Positions 21,953 to 34,596 of a DNA stretch of 64,000 bases are shown piece after piece. The stretch lies in the NCBI GenBank assembly GCA_032209605.1, contig JASFXZ010000043.1:1412819-1476818 (forward strand). The letters run 5' to 3'. Below the pieces are notes generated by a model. It was not told where the DNA came from. It saw only the letters and a list, made by a program, of their open reading frames with translations, and made no database searches. The DNA is from Mactromeris polynyma. Its lineage: Eukaryota; Mollusca; Bivalvia; Venerida; Mactridae. The translations under genes and the position numbers were made by a program. Position 1 is the stretch's first letter; every line of letters begins with the position of its first letter.

Positions 21953-22505
21953 CAAAAAGCAATTGGATTGTTTCTTCACTTTTTAATTAATTCTGTGTGT
22001 CTGTCGTATATTACTTTTAATTTTGTTTCTTCAAGTGAAGATATTTGACACATTTTGTCAAAATTGTAAATATATATGTATGTTATATGTTTTCATAAAT
22101 AATCAATTCATTATAACGTTAAGAACAAATTGTAACCTTTATTTAACCTTGTTATAATGATTTATGGAAGGCCACATGGAAATAAGACATGCTTTATATT
22201 TGTTTTTATATGTACCAATGTAAAGTTTACTGTCTTTTGTGTTTTACCTTCTGAAAATAAAGCTATTATTATTATCATTATTATTATTGCGGTTGTATTA
22301 ATCACCTTCAGTGATAGAACTCTTGTTTGTGTGATAATGTCGTTGCCACTGTTGCGTACTCCGTGAAGAGTACGACTTAACATGTATATGCATTATAAGT
22401 TTTATATATATACAAGTATTGTACAGCAAACATGCGTGATTTGTGAAATGTTACGATCTATATTTCAGGATCTTTTACTGCTGTGATCAAGGTGTTTTAT
22501 TGGTG

Positions 22506-22965
22506 GCGCTAGTGGGGATATCTGACGTATCGCTAGTGGGGATATATGACGTATCGCTAGTGGGGATATCTGACGTATCGCTAGTGGGGATATATGACGT
22601 ATCGCTAGTGGGGATATCTGACGTATCGCTAGTGGGGATATATGACGTATCGCTAGTGGGGATATCTGACGTACCGCTAGTGGGGATATGTGACGTATCG
22701 CTAGTGGGGATATATGACGTATCGCTAGTGGGGATATCTGACGTATCGCTAGTGGGGATATCTGACGTATCGCTAGTGGGGATATATGACGTATCGCTAG
22801 TGGGGATATCTGACGTATCGCTAGTGGGGATATCTGACGTATCGCTAGTGGGGATATCTGACGTATCGCTAGTGGGGATATCTGACGTATCGCTAGTGGG
22901 GATATGTGACGTATCGCTAGTGGGGATATGTGACGTATCGCTAGTGAGGTTAGCTGACGTATTGC
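22506..22965. repeat. 24-bp minisatellite, about 19 copies
   Basis: Unit CTAGTGGGGATATCTGACGT plus ATCG, with ATCTG/ATATG/ATGTG variants. It contains no stop in one frame of each strand, giving (SLVGISDV)n and (ISPLAIRQ)n false ORFs. Every unit carries TGACGTA, the core of a CREB/ATF-type site. Confidence 0.95.
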
Positions 22966-23427
22966 TCCTCGGAATAATGTTTCAGTATAAACGTTCAATC
23001 GCTTGTACATTTGTCGGAACATTTTCGTATTTCAGTATTCAAATCATTAGATTACAAACTCATTTATCCTTACTGTTTTACCCACGAAAAGTGCAATAGT
23101 GTCCCTTCACCGTCTCACATGTACATTCCTGGTAGGGCAAATATATGCCTTTTTAAAGAGCGATTTCCGTATATATAGTATTGAAATACGGCACACGTGT
23201 TTATAACTCTAAAAATAGATACATATGTGTTCGATTTACCAAATATTTAAAAACAACTTAGCGGATAATCTATCAAGTTCAAATTACGTAGAACTGCCTT
23301 GTTCAGTGTCAATGTCAAAACGTCTTAGTGTCGATGTCTTTCAAAGTTATCTCATCAGATCAACTAGCATGTATCGTGAAGAACAACAAGATTGCAAAAC
23401 ATTCCACTCCGAGACTGGTTATCAGAG
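22966..23427. other. Nothing recognised
   Basis: Unique AT-rich DNA between the 24-bp array and the inverted-repeat element. Confidence 0.4.
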
Positions 23428-23778
23428 GCATACATGTATACACATCCTCGGTACCCAGACTATTCATAACATACATAATACCCTGGGCAAATTGGCTCGC
23501 GAAACTTCGTAAAGCATGAATATTCATTAGCATTTCTCGACCAATGAAATGTACGATAACAAAACAGAAGGAATCTCCTTTGAGAAGAGTTATTTCTCAG
23601 ATTTCATCCGTTACTCTTTCCGTATCGCATAAGGTGTGTGTCATGGGGCCAATCAAGCGGCTGGATTTCACCTAATTGATTATTCATGAGTACGAAATGT
23701 TTACAGTTTGCCCAGGGTATCATAAATGTTACAAATAGCCTGGGTACCGAAGATGAGGTATACATTATATCCGGAAGT
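23428..23778. mobile_element. Inverted-repeat element (large-arm MITE candidate)
   Basis: The left arm has CTCGGTACCCAGACTATTCA and ATACCCTGGGCAAA. The right arm has the reverse complement order, TTTGCCCAGGGTATCATAAA and TAGCCTGGGTACCGAAG. The imperfect arms are about 80 bp each around a loop of about 150 bp. It could be a MITE or an inverted duplication able to form a hairpin. No coding content was found. Confidence 0.55.
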
Positions 23779-23899
23779 TTATTGACACACATGGCATAGC
23801 ATATGAGTGGCATCGCTTTGTCATAGTTCATGCTTTGTCATTTTCGTTTGCTAAAACGCCACCTAGGAAATACCACGTGACCTAAATTACGAAGACAAA

Positions 23900-24010
23900 T
23901 GACGTAATTATATTTGTACTCATAATTATTCGTACGATTACATTATGTTATACTTGACGTAATTATATTCGTACTCATAATTATTCGTACGATTACATTA
24001 TGTTATACTT
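23900..24010. repeat. 55-bp direct duplication with TGACGTAA
   Basis: Two adjacent copies start TGACGTAATTATATTTGTAC at 23900 and TGACGTAATTATATTCGTAC at 23955. Confidence 0.85.
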
Positions 24011-24489
24011 GTGTATGTGTGCTACGATGCCTGTTAAAATATACGTTGTTTGTATATTGTTATATATAGACATGGAAAGTTTAATTGTATATGTGTACTT
24101 GTTTTTCTATATAAATATATATTATATATCTTAAATATGTAAATTTGTTACTGTAATTATTATGTTTGTTTTCTGATATTAATTGTTAATATACTATTTC
24201 TCATAATTGTTCGTTGTTGGTATAATATCATTTAGGCAAGTTTTATTTAATTAATGAGAAATGTTATGTATGACGTAATTAATGACGTAATGATTATAAG
24301 TATGATGCATATTGACCAATCATTCCAATTCATTGTCCTCAGCGTCCAGTGATTTTATGAAGACATTAAACTTGAAACAAGATTCTATGTTTGTTCATCA
24401 TTTCAACATCCTCTGGCACTGAAAAACATCACTTCTGACATTTGTCTTCATTTCATAACATCTGTGTCCAGAATTATAATCTTCACTCA
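24011..24489. other. Nothing recognised
   Basis: AT-rich spacer. Two more TGACGTAA words occur at 24271 and 24283. Confidence 0.4.
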
Positions 24490-27400
24490 CACATAACCGA
24501 GCATTCAGCATTCAGCCCCCAGTGCTCAGCACCCATAACCCAGCAATCAGCCCCCCATTACTCAGCAATCAGCCCCCAGTACTCGGCACTCAGAACCCAG
24601 CATACAGCAATCAGTCCAAAGTACACAGCACACAGAACCCAACATTCAGCATTCATCCCCAAGCACTCAGCACACATAATACAACCTTCAGAACTTAGTA
24701 CTCGGCATTTAGAAATCAGTTACCAGTACTCAGCATTCAGACCCCAGTACACAGCACCCAAAACCAAGCATTCAGCATTCAGACCCCAGTACTTAACACA
24801 CAGAACCCAGCATTCAGCAATCAGCCCCAAGTACTCAGCACCTAGAACCCAGCAATCAGCACCAAGTACTCAGTACACGGCAACCAGCGTACATAAGTCA
24901 GCACCCAATACTCAGAACTCATCATTCAGCCCCCAATACTCAGCACCAAGAACCCAGCATTCAGAACTCAGCACCCAGAACCAAGTCAACAGCAATCAGC
25001 CCCAAGTACTCAGCACACAGAACCCAGCATTGAGAACTCAGCACCCAGTACACAGCACACAGAACCGAGGATTCCGCATTCAGCCCATGTACTCAGCACT
25101 CAGAACCCAGCATTCAGTCACCAGTACTCAACACACAGAATCAAGCATTCAGCAATCAGCCCCAGTACTCAGCACACAGAATCCAGCATTCAGCAATCAG
25201 CCCACAGTGTTCACCACACATAACCCAGCATTAAAACAATCAGCCCAAAGTACTCAACACACAGAACCCCGCAATCAGTCCCCAGTACTCAGCACAAATA
25301 ACCCAGCATTCAGCAATCAGCCCCCAGTACTCAGCATTCAGAACTCAGCACCCAGAACCCAGCAACCAGCCCCAGTACTCAGCACCAAGAACCAAGCATT
25401 TACCAACCAGCCCCTAGTACCCCGCAATCAGTCCCCAGTACTCAGCACACATAACCCAGCATTCAGCATTCAGCCCTCAGTACACAGCACACATAACCCA
25501 GCATTCAGCCCTCAGTACACAGCACACATAACCCAGCATTCAGCATTCAGCTCCCAGTACTCAGCACACAGATCCCAGCATTCAGCTCAAGTACTCATCA
25601 CACAGAACCCAGCATTCAGCTCTCAGTACTCGGCACACAGCACCCAGCATTTAGCCCCCAGTACTTAGCACACATAACCCAGCATTCAGAATTCAGAACC
25701 CAGAACCAAGCATTCAGCAATCAGCCCAAAATACTCAGAATACAGAACCCAGCATTCAGAACTCAGCACCCAGCAATGAGCCCCCAGTACTCAGCACACA
25801 TAACACAGCATTCAGCAATCAGCCCCCAGTACTCAGCACACATAACACAGCATTCAGCAATCAGCCCCCAGTACTCAGCACACATAACACAGCATTCAGC
25901 AATCAGCCCCCAGTACTCAGCACACATAACACAGCTTTCAGCAATCAGCCCCCAGTACTCAGCACACATAACCCAGCATTCAGCAATCAACCCCCAGTAC
26001 TCAGCACACATTACCCAGCATTCAGCAATCAGCCCCCAGTACTCAGCACACATAACCCAGCATTCAGCAATCAGCCCCCAGGACTCAGCACACATAACCC
26101 AGCATTTAGCAACCAGCCCCCAGTACCCAGCCAACAGAACCCAGCAATCAGCCCCCAGTACTCAGCACACATAACACAGCATTTAGCAACCAGCCCCCAG
26201 TACCCAGCCCACAGAACCCAGCAATCAACCCCCAGTACTCAGCACACATAACCCAGCATTCAGCCCTCAGTACACAGCACACATAACCCAGCATTCAGCA
26301 TTCAGCTCCCAGTACTCAGCACACAGATCCCAGCATTCAGCTCAAGTACTCATCACACAGAACCCAGCATTCAGCTCTCAGTACTCGGCACACAGCACCC
26401 AGCATTTAGCCCCCAGTACTTAGCACACATAACCCAGCATTCAGAATTCAGAACCCAGAACCAAGCATTCAGCAATCAGCCCAAAATACTCAGAATACAG
26501 AACCCAGCATTCAGAACTCTGCACCCAGCAATGAGCCCCCAGTACTCAGCACACATAACACAGCATTCAGCAATCAGCCCCCAGTACTCAGCACACATAA
26601 CACAGCATTCAGCAATCAGCCCCCAGTACTCAGCACACATAACACAGCATTCAGCAATCAGCCCCCAGTACTCAGCACACATAACACAGCATTCAGCAAT
26701 CAGCCCCCAGTACTCAGCACACATAACCCAGCATTCAGCAATCAACCCCCAGTACTCAGCACACATTACCCAGCATTCAGCAATCAGCCCCCAGCACACA
26801 TAACCCAGCATTCAGCAATCAGCCCCTAGTACTCAGCACACATAACCCAGCATTTAGCAACCAGCCCCCAGTACCCAGCCAACAGAACCCAGCAATCAGC
26901 CCCCAGTACTCAGCACACATAACACAGCATTTAGCAACCAGCCCCCAGTACCCAGCCCACAGAACCCAGCAATCAACCCCCAGTACTCAGCACACATAAC
27001 CCAGCATTCAGCCCTCAGTACACAGCACACATAACCCAGCATTCAGCATTCAGCTCCCAGTACTCGGCACACAGATCCCAGCATTCAGCTCAAGTACTCA
27101 TCACACAGAACCCAGCATTCAGCTCTCAGTACTCGGCACACAGCACCCAGCATTTAGCCCCCAGTACTTAGCACACATAACCCAGCATTCAGAATTCAGA
27201 ACCCAGAACCAAGCATTCAGCAATCAGCCCAAAATACTCAGAATACAGAACCCAGCATTCAGAACTCTGCACCCAGCAATGAGCCCCCAGTACTCAGCAC
27301 ACATAACACAGCATTCAGCAATCAGCCCCCAGTACTCAGCACACATAACACAGCATTCAGCAATCAGCCCCAAGTACTCAGCACACATAACCCAGCATTC

Positions 27401-30168
27401 AGCAATCAACCCCCAGTACTCAGCACACATTACCCAGCATTCAGCAATCAGCCCCCAGTACTCAGCACACATAACCCAGCATTCAGCAATCAGCCCACAG
27501 GACTCAGCACACACAACCCAGCATTTAGCAACCAGCCCCCAGTACCCAGCCCACAGAACCCAGCAATCAGCCCCCAGTACTCAGCACACATAACACAGCA
27601 TTTAGCAACCAGCCCCCAGTACCCAGCCCACAGAACCCAGCAATCAACCCCCAGTACTCAGCACACATAACCCAGCATTTAGCAACCAGCCCCCAGTACC
27701 CAGCACACATAACCCAGCCATCAACCCCCAGTACTCAGCACACATAACCCAGCATTTAGCAATCAGCCCCCAGTACTCAGCACACATAACCCAGCATTTA
27801 GCAACCAGCCCCCAGTACCCAACCCACAGAACCCAGCAATCAACCCCCAGTACTCAGCACACATAACCCAGCATTTAGCAACCAGCCCCCAGTACCCAGC
27901 CCACAGAACCCAGCAATCAACCCCCAGTACTCAGCACACATAACCCAGCATTTAGCAACCAGCCCCCAGTACTCAGCACACATAACCCAGCATTTAGCAA
28001 CCAGCCCCCAGTACCCAGCCCACAGAACCCAGCAATCAGCCCCCAGTACTCAGCACACATAACCCAATATTCAGCAATCAGCCCCCAGTACCCAGCCCAC
28101 AGAACCCAGCAATCAACCCCCAGTACTCAGCACACATAACCCAGCATTTAGCAACCAGCCCCCAGTACCCAGCCTACAGAACCCAGCAATCAACCCCCAT
28201 TACTCAGCACATATAACCCAGCATTTAGCAACCAGCCCCCAGTACCCAGCCCACAGAACCCAGCAATCAACCCCCAGTACTCAGCACACATAACCCAGCA
28301 TTTAGCAACCAGCCCCCAGTACCCAGCCCACAGAACCCAGCAATCAGCCCCCAGTACTCAGCACACATAACCCAACATTCAGCAATCAGCCCCCAGTACC
28401 AAGCCCACAGAACCCAGCAATCAACCCCCAGTACTCAGCACACATAACCCAGCATTTAGCAACCAGCCCCCAGTACCCAGCCCACAGAACCCAGCAATCA
28501 GCCCCCAGTACTCAGCACACATAACCCAGCATTTAGCAATCAGCCCCCAGTACTCAGCACACATAACCTAGCATTTAGCAACCAGCCCCCAGTACCCAGC
28601 CCACAGAACCCAGCAATCAACCCCCAGCACTCAGCACACATAACCCAGCATTTAGCAATCAGACCCCAGTACTCAGCACACATAACCCAGCATTTAGCAA
28701 CCAGCCCCCAGTACCCAGCCCACAGAACCCAGCAATCAACCCCCAGTACTCAGCACACATAACCCAGCATTCAGCAATCAGCCCCCAGTACTCAGCACAC
28801 ATAACCCAGCATTCAGCAACCAGCCCCCAGTACTCAGCACACATAACCCAGCATTCAGCAATCAGCCCCCAGTACTCAGCACACATAACCCAGCATTCAG
28901 CAATCAACCCCCAGTACTCAGCACACATAACCCAGCATTCAGCAATCAGCCCCCAGCACCCAGCAATCAGCCCCCAGTACCCAGCACACAGCACCCAGCA
29001 ATCAGCCCCCAGTACCCAGCCCACAGCACCCAGCAATCAGCCCCCAGTACCCAGCACACATAACCCAGCTTTCAGCAATCAGCCCCCAGTACTCAGCACA
29101 CATAACCCAGCATTCAGCAATCAGCCCCCAGTACCCAGCCCACAGCACCCAGCAATCAGCCCCCAGTACCCAGCACACATAACCCAGCATTCAGCAATCA
29201 GCCCCCAGTACCCAGCACACATAAGCCAGCATTCAGCAATCAGCCCCCAGTACTAAGCACACATAACCCAGCATTTAGCACACAGCACCCAGCAATCAGC
29301 CCCCAGTACCCAGCCCACAGCACCCAGCAATCAGCCCCCAGTACCCAGCACACATAACCCAGCATTCAGCAATCAGCCCCCAGTACTCAGCACACATAAC
29401 CCAGCATTCAGCAATCAGCCCCCAGTACCCAGCCCACAGCACCCAGCAATCAGCCCCCAGTACCCAGCACACATAACCCAGCATTCAGCAATCAGCCCCC
29501 AGTACCCAGCACACATAAGCCAGCATTCAGCAATCAGCCCCCAGTACTCAGCACACATAACCCAGCATTTAGCAACCAGCCCCCAGTACTCAGCACACAT
29601 AACCCAGCATTCAGCAATCAGCCCCTAGTACTCAGCACACATAACCCAGCATTTAGCAATCAGTCCCCAGTACTCAGCACACATAACACAGCATTCAGCC
29701 ATCAGCCCCCAGTACTCAGCACACATAACCCAGCATTCAGCATTCAGCCCTCAGTACACAGCACACATAACCCAGCATTCAGCCCTCAGTACACAGCACA
29801 CATAACCCAGCATTCAGCAATCAGCCCCCAGTACTCAGCACACATATCCCAGCATTCAGCAATCAGCCCCCAGTACTCAGCACACATAACACAGCATTCA
29901 GCAATCAGCCCCCAGTACTCAGCACACATAACCCAGCATTCAGCAATCAGCCCCCAGTACTCAGCACACAGAACCCAGCATTCAGCAATTAGCCCCCAGT
30001 ACTCAGCACACATAACCCAGCATTCAGCAATCAGCCCCCAGTACTCAGCACACATAACCCAGCATTCAGCAATCAGCCCCCAGTACTCAGCACACATAAC
30101 CCAGCATTCAGCAATCAGCCCCCAGTACTCAGCACACATAACCTAGAATTCAACAGTCAGCACTCAAA
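24490..30168. repeat. 42-bp satellite built of six heptamers, about 5.7 kb
   Basis: The consensus unit is six 7-mers: CAGTACT, CAGCACA, CATAACC, CAGCATT, CAGCAAT, CAGCCCC. The left 1.2 kb is the most irregular. From about 25.5 kb a block holding the irregular heptamers 'CAGCTCC' and 'GATCCCAG' recurs at about 25544, 26299 and 27047 (higher-order period about 0.75 kb). The plus strand is C-rich and G-poor (17 C to 5 G per unit). Unit length is a multiple of three, so ORFs up to 408 codons appear on both strands. Their content (SPQYSAHITQHSAI repeats) gives no sign of a real protein. Confidence 0.95.
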
Positions 30169-30474
30169 ATCATTCTGAACATATAATTCACCCTACCGGG
30201 TATGAGTTTGGAAGTTTGAAAGCGTAGAGTGATTAAATTGATGTTGACAGGGAACACTGTTTCTTTCTATGAGATTTTAGTGTAAATGTTAGATTTAAAG
30301 GTAAGTGTTGAATATAAAAGTTATATTCAGCGCTAAAACTTAAATTCGATCTTAAGTTCTCCTTCCAAACTCTACTATAGTGGATCACGAAGAATATTTA
30401 GCACATAGACAGTATTTTAATCCATCTAGCACTCAGAAATATCTACACTCATATTCAGCAGAACAAATGTTGAG
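30169..30474. other. Spacer between opposite heptamer arrays
   Basis: About 300 bp without repeats or genes, separating the C-rich and G-rich heptamer arrays. Confidence 0.5.
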
Positions 30475-31045
30475 GTTTGAGAACAGAGTATAGAGTGCTG
30501 AGTTCAGAGTGCAGTGAGTTAAGTGCTGAGTTTATTGTGTTGAGTGCTGAGTGTAGTGTGTTTAGTGCAGTGTATTGAGTGTTGAGTGCAGTGTGTTGAG
30601 TGCTGATTGCAGTTTGTTGAGTGCTGAGTGTGGTGTGTTGAGTGCTGAATTCAGTGTGTTGAGTGTAGTGAGTTGAGTGCTCGGTGTATTGTGTTGAGTG
30701 TAGTGTGCTGAGTGATGTGTGTTGAGTGCTGAATTCAGTGTTTTGAGTGTAGTGAGTTGAGTGCTCGGTGTAATGTGCTGAGTGTATTGTGCTGAGTGCT
30801 GAGAGTAGTGTGTTGAGTGTAGTGCGCTAAGGACAGTTTGTTGAATGCTGAGTGTTGAATGCAGTGTGTTGAATGCTAAGTGCAGTGTGTTGAGTGTAGT
30901 GTACTAAGTGCAGTGTGTTTAGTGCTGAGTGTCGAATGTAGTGTGTTGAATGCTGAGTGGTGAGTGGTGAGTGCAGTGTGTTGAGTGCCGAGTGCAGTAT
31001 GTTGAGTGTTGAGTGTAGTTTGTTGAGTAGTCCTGAGTGTAGAAT
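30475..31045. repeat. Diverged heptamer array in opposite orientation
   Basis: TGAGTGC, TGAGTGT, AGTGTGT and related heptamers. The reverse complement reads CAGCACT, CAACACA, CTACACT, the same CA-initial 7-mer style as the 42-bp satellite. It is much less regular than its neighbour. Minus-strand ORFs in it are artefacts. Confidence 0.8.
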
Positions 31046-31344
31046 GCTGTTCGAGATTTTCACTTCTCATACTCGCAATTAGTCGGTTTCCAAATGTTCC
31101 CCTCTGCTTTTTGACAAACATGATGTAAAACTGTTTTGCCCTATGTTCTTATATTTTGTGAAATATGTGGGAAAGCTTACAGAATCACCATGCCCACCGC
31201 CCTTCGCCCTTCGCCCCGTGTACGATAACTGATGTTCGTCCATCGCTCAGCGAAGAGGACCATCAGGTAACTTGGTTCTGTATTTCTGAAGATAACTGAT
31301 CAGACAATTCCGGACAGGGCATTACCTCCCGCATGATGGTAACG
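31046..31344. other. Nothing firmly recognised
   Basis: Contains a short CGCCCTTCGCCCTTCGCCCC stretch near 31198. No gene seen. Confidence 0.4.
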
Positions 31345-31560
31345 TATGTTTGGTGCAACTGTCACGGTGCTTGCTGCCCTTGTCTTTTGGACCCCACGTT
31401 TTATCCGACACTCCACCAAACTTGTAGATTCACCGTCCTTGAAACCCTTGTTTGTAACAGTACGCCAGGAAGCACGGTCTTGCGCTAAGCTCTCTCATGA
31501 GTCCTTGCACTTGCCGAGAGATTTCAGTGAAACATTGAACCTTCTCCGCTGAACTCTGGC
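31345..31560 (-). pseudogene. Possible LINE C-terminal fragment
   Basis: On the minus strand ESLAQDRASWRTVTNKGF with an upstream RFNVSLKSLGK resembles the tail of RTE/L1-like reverse transcriptase proteins, where a short domain with an 'A.DR..WR' motif follows the RT. A stop codon interrupts it. This is weak evidence from pattern memory only. Confidence 0.3.
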
Positions 31561-31929
31561 GACTATTGTTCCAGAAGACAGTTCACTAAAACGGAGCTTG
31601 TTTAGAAGTACAACTACTCATGTGATAAGGGAGTAGGCATACAGATTTTTAGTTGACTTATGTTCTTGTACGGGTCATACAGCAATATTACTTCATACGA
31701 GTATCCCATGTATACGATAAGTAAAATCCCGTACATTGTAACAGAAATTTGAAAAAGTACAATCGTACCTTCTCAAACGTAAATTATATGGCAACTAGAA
31801 TGCGCACATAGGACACAGATGCCCCCACTTGCAGCCTTTGTCACAAAAGCAAATTATATTATTCTGCTCATCGTTTGTGAATGGATATCAAAATTACCAA
31901 GCGAACAACTGTACTGATTATGGTGATAA

Positions 31930-32340
31930 GTCAAGGGCCATTACTTTGCACTTACTGAGTGAAACCCCAGGTGCACAACTACACATGCTGGTGAACATTC
32001 ATGTAAAGTTTTATGACTCTGGCTCATATACTTTTGGAGATATGAGTGACACAAGATTGCATACTCTGTAGGCTATATTTTAATTAAGTCAAGGGCCATA
32101 ACTTTGCACTACCTGGGCACAGCCAAACATGAAACCCGAGGTGCACAACTTCACATGCTGGTGAACATTCCTGTAAAGTTTAATGACTCTGGCTCATATA
32201 CTTTTGGAGATATGAGTGACACAAGATTGCATACTCTGTAGGCTATATTTTAACTAAGTCAAGGGCCATAACTTTGCACTTACTGGACACAGCCAAACAT
32301 GAAACCCCAGTTGCAAAACTTCACATGCTGGTTAGCATAT
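31930..32340. repeat. About 170-bp repeat, 2.5 copies
   Basis: TCAAGGGCCATAACTTTGCA starts at 31931, 32089 and 32259. Copies share CACATGCTGGTGAACATTC and TTTTGGAGATATGAGTGACA. AAGGGCCATAACT is a common dispersed motif in bivalves (general knowledge). Confidence 0.8.
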
Positions 32341-32462
32341 CTGTATACTTCATAATTTCATTCTTTAACCACGTACTATTTATACGACTTAGACACTCTA
32401 AATAGACGATAAGCATCAAAACACAAACAGCATGGTTATTAACATATTATGCGTGTACACGT

Positions 32463-32550
32463 ATAACCTTAACATAACTGCTTAAAACCTCATTACATTA
32501 CCTTATATAACCTTAACATAACTGCTTAAAACCTCATTACATTACCTTAA
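32463..32550. repeat. 44-bp direct duplication
   Basis: ATAACCTTAACATAACTGCT occurs at 32463 and 32507 with the same continuation (CATTACATTACCTTA). Confidence 0.85.
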
Positions 32551-32697
32551 GAGTTTTTACTTGAACTGAGTCGTGTGTTATCCTTAACATATAATGTTGA
32601 TTGATATGGCTTTATTGAGTCTTACGTATTGTTGTTACTAATATATCTCTTAAGTTATATTGCCATGTACATTATAAACTGTATGTTGAATTAAATC

Positions 32698-33485
32698 TAT
32701 CCATCTGTACATTATCAACCTCAATAATATGTCTACCTGGTACATTATCAACCTCAATAATATGTCTACCTTGTACATTATCAACCTCAATAATATGTCT
32801 ACCTGGTACATTAGCAACCTCAATAATATGTCTACCTGGTACATTTTCAACCTCAATAATATGTCTACCTGGTACATTATCAACCTCAATAATATGTCTA
32901 CCTGGTACATTATCAACCTCAATAATATGTATACCTGGTACATTAGCAACCTCAATAATATGTATACCTGGTACATTATCAACCTCAATAATATGTATAC
33001 CTGGTACATTAGCAACCTCAATAATATGTCTACCTTGTACATTTTCAACCTCAATAATATGTATATCTGGTACATTAGCAACCTCAATAATATGTATACC
33101 TGGTACATTATCAACCTCAATAATATGTATACCTGGTACATTAGCAACCTCAATAATATGTCTACCTGGTACATTATCAACCTCAATAATATGTCTACCT
33201 GGTACATTATCAACCTCAATAATATGTATACCTGGTACATTATCAACCTCAATAATATGTCTACCTGGTACATTATCAACCTCAATAATATGTATACCTG
33301 GTACATTATCAACCTCAATAATATGTCTACCTGGTACATTATCAACCTCAATAATATGTATACCTGGTACATTATCAACCTCAATAATATGTATACCTGG
33401 TACATTATCAACCTCAATAATATGTCTACCTGGTACATTATCAACCTCAATAATATGTCTACCTGGTACATTATCAACCTCAATA
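32698..33485. repeat. 33-bp minisatellite, about 24 copies
   Basis: Units contain CTGGTACATTATCAACCTCA and ATAATATGTCTAC. Because 33 is a multiple of three and the unit lacks stops, both strands show ORFs of more than 260 codons (INLNNMSTWYI and MYQVDILLRLI repeats). These are judged artefacts. Confidence 0.95.
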
Positions 33486-33664
33486 TGTCTGTAAGAAATA
33501 AACGTTTACTACGGAAATAGTGATACTGTTGTTGAAGAGAGGTTGGTACGCAGGAGGGCTGATCTGGCGAGTTTACCCTGGATGTAGATTATCATCAATG
33601 CTGCTATAAAATGCGGGAACATTCGAGCAACAATCGTCCCTCATTATTGTAAAATGTGCGTATT

Positions 33665-34344
33665 GGACAAGACCGTATTATCAAATCCTTTATCATTGAT
33701 GTTCATGGAAGAATTAGTAGGTGGCATTGGACGAGATCGTATCACCAACTCCTTTATCATTTATGTTCATGGAAGAATAAATAGGTGGCATTGGACAAGA
33801 GCGTATCACTAAATTCTTTATCATTTATTTTCATGGTAGAATAACTAGGTGGCATTGGACAAGAGCGTATCACTAAATTCTTTATCATTTATTTTCATGG
33901 TAGAATAACTAGGTGGCATTGGACAAGAGCGTATCACTAAATTCTTTATCATTTATTTTCATGGTAGAATAACTAGGTGGCATTGGACAAGAGCGTATCA
34001 CTAAATTCTTTATCATTTATTTTCATGGTAGAATAACTAGGTGGCATTGGACAAGAGCGTATCACTAAATTCGTTATCATTTATTTTCATGGTAGAATAA
34101 CTAGGTGGCATTGGACAAGAGCGTATCACTAAATTCTTTATCATTTATTTTCATGGTAGAATAACTAGGTGGCATTGGACAAGAGCGTATCACTAAATTC
34201 TTTATCATTTATTTTCATGGTAGAATAACTAGGTGGCATTGGACAAGAGCGTATCACTAAATTCTTTATCATTTATTTTCATGGTAGAATAAATAGGTGG
34301 CATTGGACAAGAGCGTATCACTAAATTCTTTATCATTTATGTAG
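33665..34344. repeat. 64-bp minisatellite, about 11 copies
   Basis: Units contain AGGTGGCATTGGACAAGAGC and TATCATTTATTTTCATGGTA. The first two units are diverged (TGTTCATGGAAGAAT), the rest near identical. Confidence 0.95.
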
Positions 34345-34596
34345 ACAAAGCTTGATGCGACAGACCGGGACGACGTGGTAGTATACGAGACCGATGGAGG
34401 GCTTCGTTTGATAATAAATACCGGTAAGTTCCAACTTTTCCAAAGTTTTCCGTTTAACAATTTTACAACGACAATAATCTCCTATTCAAGTGTTGCAAGA
34501 TACCTGTGCATGATAAACAAGGAAATCTAGTGGAGACTAAATACAAGTTAAGTTCTGGCCGACACGAATATACACGCTAAACTTGTATCACAAAAA

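Larger units (their letters stand above)
20701..22290 (+). mobile_element. 5'-truncated CR1/L2-like LINE with ATT tail
   Basis: It holds the RT palm and the C-terminal part of ORF2 (annotated separately), a 3'UTR of about 300 bp, an AATAAAGC signal, and an (ATT)n-type tail at 22262-22290. The tail and protein match the minus-strand LINE at 48123-49016, so both belong to one family. The 5' half (endonuclease, ORF1) is missing, as in normal LINE truncation. Confidence 0.85.

Noticed and set aside
22443..23099. A 218-codon ORF of SLVGISDV repeats and a 185-codon reverse ORF
   Set aside because: Products of the 24-bp array, open on both strands.
24442..25668. A 408-codon ORF of Ser/His/Gln repeats
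   Set aside because: It lies wholly in the heptamer satellite. Open frames occur on both strands because the unit is a multiple of three, and there is no domain, signal or splice structure.
32650..33520. ORFs of 277 and 263 codons on opposite strands
   Set aside because: Both are translations of the 33-bp array, and their repeat peptides carry no information beyond it.
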